From assembly GCF_035594125.1 (NCBI RefSeq), contig NC_087156.1, positions 35,980,497 to 36,044,496 on the forward strand: a DNA stretch of 64,000 bases, read 5' to 3'. The notes beneath the pieces were generated by a model, which did no database searches, was not told the origin of the DNA, and saw only the letters and a list, made by a program, of their open reading frames with translations. Positions 25,361 through 32,847 of this stretch are shown here, in pieces. Position 1 is the first letter of the stretch, and the number at the start of each line of letters is the position of its first letter. The stretch is from Scylla paramamosain. Lineage: Eukaryota > Arthropoda > Malacostraca > Decapoda > Portunidae. Both the position numbers and the translations under genes were made by a program.

Positions 25361-25589
25361 TGTGTGGTTGTTAGCTAGTTGTGTGAACGAGTGAATGAGC
25401 GAGACTTGTGTGAGGCATGAATACGTGTATGAGTGAACGAGCTAGGCTTCAGTCATAAGTGTTAAGTGGAAGTGCGCGGCCTGGCGCCGGGAGATCACCT
25501 ACCTCCAGCCTTCTGTTCACACCTTCTGTGAATAAACACCTGCACTGTTACCTGCGTTTCCTGTGCCCCTGCTGGTCAAGAGTCGAACA
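25361..25589 (+). repeat. 5' LTR of the plus-strand gypsy element (229 bp)
   Basis: Starts TGTGTGGTTG right after GTTGTTGTT of the host tract and ends CGAACA (TG...CA). A PBS-like TGG follows immediately. The first 226 bp are identical to the 3' LTR at 28939-29164, indicating recent transposition. Confidence 0.92.
25531..25536 (+). promoter_or_regulatory. AATAAA polyadenylation signal in LTR
   Basis: AATAAA about 50 bp before the LTR end. The same hexamer is at 29109-29114 in the 3' LTR, where it would serve the element's transcript. Confidence 0.6.
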
Positions 25590-25607
25590 TGGCGCAGTGA
25601 GTAGGAT
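25590..25607 (+). other. Primer binding site, plus element
   Basis: TGGCGCAGTGAGTAGGAT directly follows the LTR's CA end, the expected place for tRNA priming of minus-strand DNA. The priming tRNA was not identified. Confidence 0.7.
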
Positions 25608-25638
25608 CAGGACAAGGCTGCAGTGGGTACGGCGCAGA

Positions 25639-28600
25639 ATGGAGAAGCAGTTGGAGGCGCTGGCTGCCCTGCTAGCGCGACAGTCGGAGCAGAGTCAGGC
25701 TCTGCTAGCGCGACAGTCGGAGCAGAGTCAGGCTCGCGAGGAGCGTTTAACCCAGCTGCTGGAGAGAGTGGGGACACAAGCTCCCAGTCGCACCACGGCG
25801 AGCAATGAAGGCGAAACCACAGCCCGCAGCACGTCTACCCAGGGCGCGAGGTTCCCGACGTCCGCCACCATCATTCCTCACTTAACGGCGTCAGCATCTT
25901 TACGTGAGTTCGACACGTGGCGCCATAAGTTTGAAGGATACGTAACCCTCGCCAGGATAGACTGTCTCTCCCTGGCTGAGCAGAGGGCGGCACTCGCTGC
26001 TGTCCTAGACGACGAGTGGACCCGTACACTTCGCTACGGGATAAGCTTACCGAGAGACGCGGAGTTAAGAACCATCCTCGATGCAATGTGTGAGTACCTG
26101 CGAAGCCAGCGCAACATCATCATGGATAGAAGAGACTTCTACTCCCGCGTGCAAGAAACGCAAGAAGGTTTTGACGACTTTTTATGTGCTGTTAAGGAAA
26201 TCGCCAATTTCTGTGACTTTTGCGACCAGTGCATAAACCATCAGCTGCGTGACAGAATTGTCGTTGGGACACGAGACGAAGTGGCTCTGAAACGCATGCT
26301 GGAAAACAAGAAACTCACCCTTGAAAACGCCATAGATATTTGCAGAGCATCAGAGAGCGCTAACCAGTGTAGTGCAGTACTAAGGGGCGGCTCTCACTCT
26401 TCGAGCCATGGTGTGAACGCTGTCTCGAACTACAGGAAGGGCAGTTTCGGGGGCTCAAGCCCCACGGGCTGTTATCGTTGTGGCAAAAATTGTCGCAGTG
26501 ACAAAAGGGGATGCCAGGCAATAGATAAAGTGTGTCGTAACTGCGGGAAAAGAGGGCATTTTGCGAGTGTATGTCAGCAGACAGTGAGGAAACGACGAGG
26601 AGCTTCGAGGAGTTCCTCAACTGTCTCTCCTCATCGCGGTGCAGGCCCGAGGCGGGGAGCCAGTGCCAGTGTATACCAGCTCTTATCAGGCGTATACACA
26701 AAGACGGTGACGGCACGACCTGCGCCCCAGGTGCTCATTACCGCCACACATCCCGCTGGAAGAGACAAGATTACGTGGACTCCTGACTCTGGGGCCGAAA
26801 CGACCGTTATTGGCCTCGACACGGCAACACTCCTTGGAATCCCGCCCTCCAGCTTGGCGCCCGCTGATGGTGATGGACTTTATGCTGCCGGTAATCACCC
26901 CCTCACCTGTGTAGGAACTTTCTCGTCGCACTTGCAACTGGGCGACAGGGAAGCTGAGACTGTTGTGAGCGTGGTGAAGGAGGTGAAGGGGGCGCTGCTT
27001 AGCTGGTACGATTCCATCGCTCTCGGAATCCTCCCCGAAGATTTTCCGGCTCAAATCCGACCGCTACGCAGGGAAGAACAGCACACCGGCAACAGCTCCA
27101 TCAAGTACCCGACCGCCTCGCAGCCACCTCTATCTACGCCCACAGAAGTGATCAGCTGGCCTCATTCCTACGACCCAACGCCACAGCAGCGTGCGGGGCA
27201 CGCTGCTGCTGTGATCAAGGCCTTTCCCAGCGTCTTCGAAGCAAAGGAAGGTTTACGTGCAATGGCTGGTGGATCCATGGCCATCGAGTTGACAGACGAC
27301 GCCCTCTCACGTGCTCCAGTACAGGACCCAGTGGAGGAAGAGGATGCTGCTACTTCTGGTGACCTCGACCCTCTCCACTCAGCGGTCATCTCAGCGTTAT
27401 CTGCCACCAATGAGGACGGCGTCCGCTTAGCACCACTCCAGGATCAGACTGTGGAAATGGTACGTGCCGCAGCAGCAAGAGACGGGGAGTACTGCTTGCT
27501 CAAGAACGTCATCATCGAGGGCTTCCCTGATCATTGCCACGACCTCGATCACCGCTTGCGTACGTACTGGCCGGTGCGCAGTCTGCTGGCCGTAGACGAC
27601 GACCTGGTGGTTTACGGGCCGAGGCTTCTTATTCCTCACAGCCTCCGCCGAGAAACACTAGAGCGACTCCATGACAGTCATCAGGGGATGGAGCGCACCA
27701 AGCGACGGGCCCGACAAACGGTGTACTGGCCTGGTATGGACAGAGACGTTGAGAACGTCGTTTCTGGATGCTCACTATGCCGTCCACTCCTACCAAGCCA
27801 AGCCAACGAACCTCTCTGGCAGGACACGGACACACCCAGCAGGGTGTTTGAGTCAGTTTCTGCAGACTACTTCCACGCAGCAGGCCGTACATACCTCGTG
27901 TATGTAGATCGCTTGTCTGGGTGGCCTCACGTGTCTGCATGCTCACGTCCAGCATCGGCTGATCAGCTCGTTCGTGTCCTTCGGGGTGTGTTCGCCGACA
28001 CGGGCGTGCCTGTTCTCCTGAGGACTGACGGTGGACCGCAGTTCACTTCTTCATCGGTACGGCGCTTCCTGGCTCGATGGGGGGTGGAGCATCGTGTATC
28101 TTCACCTCATTATCCACGCTCCAATGGTCACGCCGAGGCAGCGGTCAAGTCCGTGAAGAAGCTGATCCTCACGACCACACAGCAGGGACACCTGGACGAG
28201 GATGCGTTCGCTCGCGGGTTGCTGGAACTGCGCAACACTCCGAGGGCGGAAGGGCGATCACCAGCACAAGTCCTCTTCGGTCATCCTATGAGGTCCTGTG
28301 TCCCGGCTCATCATCGCTCATACGCTCAGCAGTGGCAGCGCGCTGCTGATGAGTGCGACGCCAAGGCAGAGCGACTGAGGAAGAAAGCGAAACTTCGCCA
28401 CGACGCGTCCGCCCGTACTCTTCCTCTCCTGCACCTCGGTGGCCACGTCGACGTTCAAGATCACACGACAGGCCTCTGGGATCGCCTGGGTGTCATCGTG
28501 GCTGTTGGGCGAAGGAGAGACTACCTCATCAAGATGGGCAGCGGTCGCGTGATGTGGCGTAATAGAAGACACCTACGCCCACACAGACCTCTTGCTCCCC

Positions 28601-28800
28601 TTCCTGTCGAGCAGCACACCGCTCATGGCGGTGCAGCGCTTCAGCATCAGGGTCACGAGGAACACCACCATCCCGGCAGCCCGGAGCATCAGGGTAACGG
28701 GGTACACCGTGGCCGAGAGCAACCAGAGCGTCGAAGCAGCCGACAGCGTAGGGAGCCGAGACGACTGCAGGTGCGGTGGCACCGTAGCACCTACGATTAG
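25639..28800 (+). CDS. Gypsy gag-protease-integrase polyprotein, RT/RNase H deleted in frame
   Basis: The frame is 1053 codons from ATG (MEKQLEAL) to TAG. It is open further upstream through the leader, but this is the first ATG-initiated gag start and matches the other two gag copies here. Gag: an N-terminal stretch with a tandem ALLARQSEQSQ duplication; a mag-like core ending in LTLENAIDICRASE; two Cys knuckles, an odd first one near residue 278 and a standard CX2CX4HX4C at 299. Protease: active-site Asp in DSGAE at 383. Near residue 553 the sequence passes from the start of pol (AIELTD) straight to DALSR, the end of RNase H. Integrase follows: zinc finger HDSH...CSLC (678-714) and catalytic D743, D797, E833 with exact D-35-E spacing. 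It could make capsid, protease and integrase but cannot copy itself; mobilisation would need RT supplied in trans. Confidence 0.9.
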   Translation: MEKQLEALAALLARQSEQSQALLARQSEQSQAREERLTQLLERVGTQAPSRTTASNEGETTARSTSTQGARFPTSATIIPHLTASASLREFDTWRHKFEGYVTLARIDCLSLAEQRAALAAVLDDEWTRTLRYGISLPRDAELRTILDAMCEYLRSQRNIIMDRRDFYSRVQETQEGFDDFLCAVKEIANFCDFCDQCINHQLRDRIVVGTRDEVALKRMLENKKLTLENAIDICRASESANQCSAVLRGGSHSSSHGVNAVSNYRKGSFGGSSPTGCYRCGKNCRSDKRGCQAIDKVCRNCGKRGHFASVCQQTVRKRRGASRSSSTVSPHRGAGPRRGASASVYQLLSGVYTKTVTARPAPQVLITATHPAGRDKITWTPDSGAETTVIGLDTATLLGIPPSSLAPADGDGLYAAGNHPLTCVGTFSSHLQLGDREAETVVSVVKEVKGALLSWYDSIALGILPEDFPAQIRPLRREEQHTGNSSIKYPTASQPPLSTPTEVISWPHSYDPTPQQRAGHAAAVIKAFPSVFEAKEGLRAMAGGSMAIELTDDALSRAPVQDPVEEEDAATSGDLDPLHSAVISALSATNEDGVRLAPLQDQTVEMVRAAAARDGEYCLLKNVIIEGFPDHCHDLDHRLRTYWPVRSLLAVDDDLVVYGPRLLIPHSLRRETLERLHDSHQGMERTKRRARQTVYWPGMDRDVENVVSGCSLCRPLLPSQANEPLWQDTDTPSRVFESVSADYFHAAGRTYLVYVDRLSGWPHVSACSRPASADQLVRVLRGVFADTGVPVLLRTDGGPQFTSSSVRRFLARWGVEHRVSSPHYPRSNGHAEAAVKSVKKLILTTTQQGHLDEDAFARGLLELRNTPRAEGRSPAQVLFGHPMRSCVPAHHRSYAQQWQRAADECDAKAERLRKKAKLRHDASARTLPLLHLGGHVDVQDHTTGLWDRLGVIVAVGRRRDYLIKMGSGRVMWRNRRHLRPHRPLAPLPVEQHTAHGGAALQHQGHEEHHHPGSPEHQGNGVHRGREQPERRSSRQRREPRRLQVRWHRSTYD
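25669..25734 (+). repeat. Two 33-bp direct repeats in gag
   Basis: 25669-25701 and 25702-25734 each encode LLARQSEQSQA. The duplication is also present in the minus-strand gag copies, so it belongs to the family rather than to this insertion. Confidence 0.9.
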
Positions 28801-28938
28801 TCGTACGTGTTCATTGTACGCTGTGTTTGTTTTGTGTATATGTACCGTGTTTTCTGTACTTCAATCATTGTAACTTTGTTTCATGTGTTACGGTAGCCAT
28901 AACAAAGATAAGGAATCTTCCTTATGTCTCGGGGGAGG
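28801..28938 (+). other. Gypsy 3' untranslated segment with polypurine tract
   Basis: About 138 bp between the integrase stop and the 3' LTR, with no env-like frame. GGGGGAGG at 28931-28938 abuts the LTR's TGTGTGG and is the plus-strand primer site. Confidence 0.8.
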
Positions 28939-29164
28939 TGTGTGGTTGTTAGCTAGTTGTGTGAACGAGTGAATGAGCGAGACTTGTGTGAGGCATGAAT
29001 ACGTGTATGAGTGAACGAGCTAGGCTTCAGTCATAAGTGTTAAGTGGAAGTGCGCGGCCTGGCGCCGGGAGATCACCTACCTCCAGCCTTCTGTTCACAC
29101 CTTCTGTGAATAAACACCTGCACTGTTACCTGCGTTTCCTGTGCCCCTGCTGGTCAAGAGTCGA
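28939..29164 (+). repeat. 3' LTR of the plus element, last 3 bases missing
   Basis: 226 bp identical to the 5' LTR. It ends TCGA and lacks the terminal ACA, because it runs straight into an inverted LTR that shares the TCGA. Confidence 0.92.
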
Positions 29165-29386
29165 CTCTTGACCAGCAGGGGCACAGGAAACGCAGGTAAC
29201 AGTGCAGGTGTTTATTCACAGAAGGTGTGAACAGAAGGCTGGAGGTAGGTGATCTCCCGGCGCCAGGCCGCGCACTTCAACTTAACACTTATGACTGAAG
29301 CCTAGCTCGTTCACTCATACACGTATTCATGCCTCACACAAGTCTCGCTCATTCACTCGTTCACACAACTAGCTAACAACCACACA
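29161..29386 (-). repeat. 3' LTR of the inverted gypsy copy
   Basis: Reverse complement of the LTR with one substitution (TAAGTTGAAG against TAAGTGGAAG). TCGA at 29161-29164 is shared with the plus-strand LTR. Confidence 0.9.
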
Positions 29387-29394
29387 CCTCCCCC
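29387..29394 (-). other. Polypurine tract of the inverted copy
   Basis: CCTCCCCC on the plus strand, i.e. GGGGGAGG read on the minus strand, directly next to the LTR. Confidence 0.75.
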
Positions 29395-29524
29395 GAGACA
29401 TAAGGAAGATTCCTTATCTTTGTTATGGCTACCGTAACACATGAAACAAAGTTACAATGATTGAAGTACAGAAAACACGGTACATATACACAAAACAAAC
29501 ACAGCGTACAATGAACACGTACGA

Positions 29525-32500
29525 CTAATCGTAGGTGCTACGGTGCCACCGCACCTGCAGTCGTCTCGGCTCCCTACGCTGTCGGCTGCTTCGACGCTCT
29601 GGTTGCTCTCGGCCACGGTGTACCCCGTTACCCTGATGCTCCGGGCTGCCGGGATGGTGGTGTTCCTCGTGACCCTGATGCTGAAGCGCTGCACCGCCAT
29701 GAGCGGTGTGCTGCTCGACAGGAAGGGGAGCAAGAGGTCTGTGTGGGCGTAGGTGTCTTCTATTACGCCACATCACGCGACCGCTGCCCATCTTGATGAG
29801 GTAGTCTCTCCTTCGCCCAACAGCCACGATGACACCCAGGCGATCCCAGAGGCCTGTCGTGTGATCTTGAACGTCGACGTGGCCACCGAGGTGCAGGAGA
29901 GGAAGAGTACGGGCGGACGCGTCGTGGCGAAGTTTCGCTTTCTTCCTCAGTCGCTCTGCCTTGGCGTCGCACTCATCAGCAGCGCGCTGCCACTGCTGAG
30001 CGTATGAGCGATGATGAGCCGGGACACAGGACCTCATAGGATGACCGAAGAGGACTTGTGCTGGTGATCGCCCTTCCGCCCTCGGAGTGTTGCGCAGTTC
30101 CAGCAACCCGCGAGCGAACGCATCCTCGTCCAGGTGTCCCTGCTGTGTGGTCGTGAGGATCAGCTTCTTCACGGACTTGACCGCTGCCTCGGCGTGACCA
30201 TTGGAGCGTGGATAATGAGGTGAAGATACACGATGCTCCACCCCCCATCGAGCCAGGAAGCGCCGTACCGATGAAGAAGTGAACTGCGGTCCACCGTCAG
30301 TCCTCAGGAGAACAGGCACGCCCGTGTCGGCGAACACACCCCGAAGGACACGAACGAGCTGATCAGCCGATGCTGGACGTGAGCATGCAGACACGTGAGG
30401 CCACCCAGACAAGCGATCTACATACACGAGGTATGTACGGCCTGCTGCGTGGAAGTAGTCTGCAGAAACTGACTCAAACACCCTGCTGGGTGTGTCCGTG
30501 TCCTGCCAGAGAGGTTCGTTGGCTTGGCTTGGTAGGAGTGGACGGCATAGTGAGCATCCAGAAACGACGTTCTCAACGTCTCTGTCCATACCAGGCCAGT
30601 ACACCGTTTGTCGGGCCCGTCGCTTGGTGCGCTCCATCCCCTGATGACTGTCATGGAGTCGCTCTAGTGTTTCTCGGCGGAGGCTGTGAGGAATAAGAAG
30701 CCTCGGCCCGTAAACCACCAGGTCGTCGTCTACGGCCAGCAGACTGCGCACCGGCCAGTACGTACGCAAGCGGTGATCGAGGTCGTGGCAATGATCAGGG
30801 AAGCCCTCGATGATGACGTTCTTGAGCAAGCAGTACTCCCCGTCTCTTGCTGCTGCGGCACGTACCATTTCCACAGTCTGATCCTGGAGTGGTGCTAAGC
30901 GGACGCCGTCCTCATTGGTGGCAGATAACGCTGAGATGACCGCTGAGTGGAGAGGGTCGAGGTCACCAGAAGTAGCAGCATCCTCTTCCTCCACTGGGTC
31001 CTGTACTGGAGCACGTGAGAGGGCGTCGGGCACACAGTGATCTGTCAACTCGATGGCCATGGATCCACCAGCCATTGCACGTAAACCTTCCTTTGCTTCG
31101 AAGACGCTGGGAAAGGCCTTGATCACAGCAGCAGCGTGCCCCGCACGCTGCTGTGGCGTTGGGTCGTAGGAATGAGGCCAGCTGATCACTTCTGTGGGCG
31201 TAGATAGAGGTGGCTGCGAGGCGGTCGGGTACTTGATGGAGCTGTTGCCGGTGTGCTGTTCTTCCCTGCGTAGCGGTCGGATTTGAGCCGGAAAATCTTC
31301 GGGGAGGATCCCGAGAGCGATGGAATCGTACCAGCTAAGCAGCGCCCCCTTCACCTCCTTCACCACGCTCACAACAGTCTCAGCTTCCCTGTCGCCCAGT
31401 TGCAAGTGCGACGAGAAAGTTCCTACACAGGTGAGGGGGTGATTACCGGCAGCATAAAGTCCATCACCATCAGCGGGCGCCAAGCTGGAGGGCGGGATTC
31501 CAAGGAGTGTTGCCGTGTCGAGGCCAATAACGGTCGTTTCGGCCCCAGAGTCAGGAGTCCACGTAATCTTGTCTCTTCCAGCGGGATGTGTGGCGGTAAT
31601 GAGCACCTGGGGCGCAGGTCGTGCCGTCACCGTCTTTGTGTATACGCCTGATAAGAGCTGGTATACACTGGCACTGGCTCCCCGCCTCGGGCCTGCACCG
31701 CGATGAGGAGAGACAGTTGAGGAACTCCTCGAAGCTCCTCGTCGTTTCCTCACTGTCTGCTGACATACACTCGCAAAATGCCCTCTTTTCCCGCAGTTAC
31801 GACACACTTTATCTATTGCCTGGCATCCCCTTTTGTCACTGCGACAATCTTTGCCACAACGATAACAGCCCGTGGGGCTTGAGCCCCCGAAACTGCCCTT
31901 CCTGTAGTTCGAGACAGCGTTCACACCATGGCTCGAAGAGTGAGAGCCGCCCCTTAGTACTGCACTACACTGGTTAGCGCTCTCTGATGCTCTGCAAATA
32001 TCTATGGCGTTTTCAAGGGTGAGTTTCTTGTTTTCCAGCATGCGTTTCAGAGCCACTTCGTCTCGTGTCCCAACGACAATTCTGTCACGCAGCTGATGGT
32101 TTATGCACTGGTCGCAAAAGTCACAGAAATTGGCGATTTCCTTAACAGCACATAAAAAGTCGTCAAAACCTTCTTGCGTTTCTTGCACGCGGGAGTAGAA
32201 GTCTCTTCTATCCATGATGATGTTGCGCTGGCTTCGCAGGTACTCACACATTGCATCGAGGATGGTTCTTAACTCCGCGTCTCTCGGTAAGCTTATCCCG
32301 TAGCGAAGTGTACGGGTCCACTCGTCGTCTAGGACAGCAGCGAGTGCCGCCCTCTGCTCAGCCAGGGAGAGACAGTCTATCCTGGCGAGGGTTACGTATC
32401 CTTCAAACTTATGGCGCCACGTGTCGAACTCACGTAAAGATGCTGACGCCGTTAAGTGAGGAATGATGGTGGCGGACGTCGGGAACCTCGCGCCCTGGGT

Positions 32501-32698
32501 AGACGTGCTGCGGGCTGTGGTTTCGCCTTCATTGCTCGCCGTGGTGCGACTGGGAGCTTGTGTCCCCACTCTCTCCAGCAGCTGGGTTAAACGCTCCTCG
32601 CGAGCCTGACTCTGCTCCGACTGTCGCGCTAGCAGAGCCTGACTCTGCTCCGACTGTCGCGCTAGCAGGGCAGCCAGCGCCTCCAACTGCTTCTCCAT
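29525..32698 (-). CDS. Gypsy gag-protease-integrase polyprotein, inverted copy
   Basis: 1057 codons from the minus-strand ATG at 32698. Same domain order as the plus copy: gag, two Cys knuckles (the first reads CGKD here, CGKN in the plus copy), DSGAE protease, then an in-frame jump from AIELTD to HCVPDALSR and a complete integrase with zinc finger and D,D-35-E. Four more residues (HCVP) survive at the deletion junction (~31038-31044) than in the plus copy. The frame is also open upstream through the leader, partial LTR and the RT-RNase H-integrase piece, giving one uninterrupted 1833-codon frame from 35026. That frame is a by-product of the rearrangement rather than a designed protein. Confidence 0.88.
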   Translation of the reverse strand: MEKQLEALAALLARQSEQSQALLARQSEQSQAREERLTQLLERVGTQAPSRTTASNEGETTARSTSTQGARFPTSATIIPHLTASASLREFDTWRHKFEGYVTLARIDCLSLAEQRAALAAVLDDEWTRTLRYGISLPRDAELRTILDAMCEYLRSQRNIIMDRRDFYSRVQETQEGFDDFLCAVKEIANFCDFCDQCINHQLRDRIVVGTRDEVALKRMLENKKLTLENAIDICRASESANQCSAVLRGGSHSSSHGVNAVSNYRKGSFGGSSPTGCYRCGKDCRSDKRGCQAIDKVCRNCGKRGHFASVCQQTVRKRRGASRSSSTVSPHRGAGPRRGASASVYQLLSGVYTKTVTARPAPQVLITATHPAGRDKITWTPDSGAETTVIGLDTATLLGIPPSSLAPADGDGLYAAGNHPLTCVGTFSSHLQLGDREAETVVSVVKEVKGALLSWYDSIALGILPEDFPAQIRPLRREEQHTGNSSIKYPTASQPPLSTPTEVISWPHSYDPTPQQRAGHAAAVIKAFPSVFEAKEGLRAMAGGSMAIELTDHCVPDALSRAPVQDPVEEEDAATSGDLDPLHSAVISALSATNEDGVRLAPLQDQTVEMVRAAAARDGEYCLLKNVIIEGFPDHCHDLDHRLRTYWPVRSLLAVDDDLVVYGPRLLIPHSLRRETLERLHDSHQGMERTKRRARQTVYWPGMDRDVENVVSGCSLCRPLLPSQANEPLWQDTDTPSRVFESVSADYFHAAGRTYLVYVDRLSGWPHVSACSRPASADQLVRVLRGVFADTGVPVLLRTDGGPQFTSSSVRRFLARWGVEHRVSSPHYPRSNGHAEAAVKSVKKLILTTTQQGHLDEDAFARGLLELRNTPRAEGRSPAQVLFGHPMRSCVPAHHRSYAQQWQRAADECDAKAERLRKKAKLRHDASARTLPLLHLGGHVDVQDHTTGLWDRLGVIVAVGRRRDYLIKMGSGRVMWRNRRHLRPHRPLAPLPVEQHTAHGGAALQHQGHEEHHHPGSPEHQGNGVHRGREQPERRSSRQRREPRRLQVRWHRSTYD

Positions 32699-32729
32699 TC
32701 TGCGCCGTACCCACTGCAGCCTTGTCCTG

Positions 32730-32747
32730 ATCCTACTCACTGCGCCA
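32730..32747 (-). other. Primer binding site, inverted copy
   Basis: Reverse complement of the TGGCGCAGTGAG site, immediately inside the partial LTR. Confidence 0.65.
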
Positions 32748-32847
32748 TGTTCGACTCTTGACCAGCAGGGGCACAGGAAACGCAGGTAACAGTGCAGGTG
32801 TTTATTCACAGAAGGTGTGAACAGAAGGCTGGAGGTAGGTGATCTCC
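32748..32847 (-). repeat. Partial 5' LTR of the inverted copy (100 bp)
   Basis: Only the LTR part nearest the PBS is present. It is cut at GATCTCC and joined to integrase sequence through a shared TCTCC. The missing part includes the LTR's 5' end, where promoter sequence would be expected. Confidence 0.85.

Larger units (their letters stand above)
25490..32847. repeat. Spacer-free inverted repeat (palindrome), arms 3673 and 3685 bp
   Basis: The left arm 25490-29162 and right arm 29163-32847 are reverse complements meeting inside GTCGAC, where CAAGAGTC pairs with GACTCTTG. The 12-bp length difference is fully explained by one in-frame indel at the RT deletion junction. Other differences seen: one LTR substitution, one Asn/Asp change in gag and one silent change in pol. 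Confidence 0.9.

Noticed and set aside
28801..28938. An env gene in the gypsy element
   Set aside because: Only 138 bp separate the integrase stop from the 3' LTR, with no substantial open frame.
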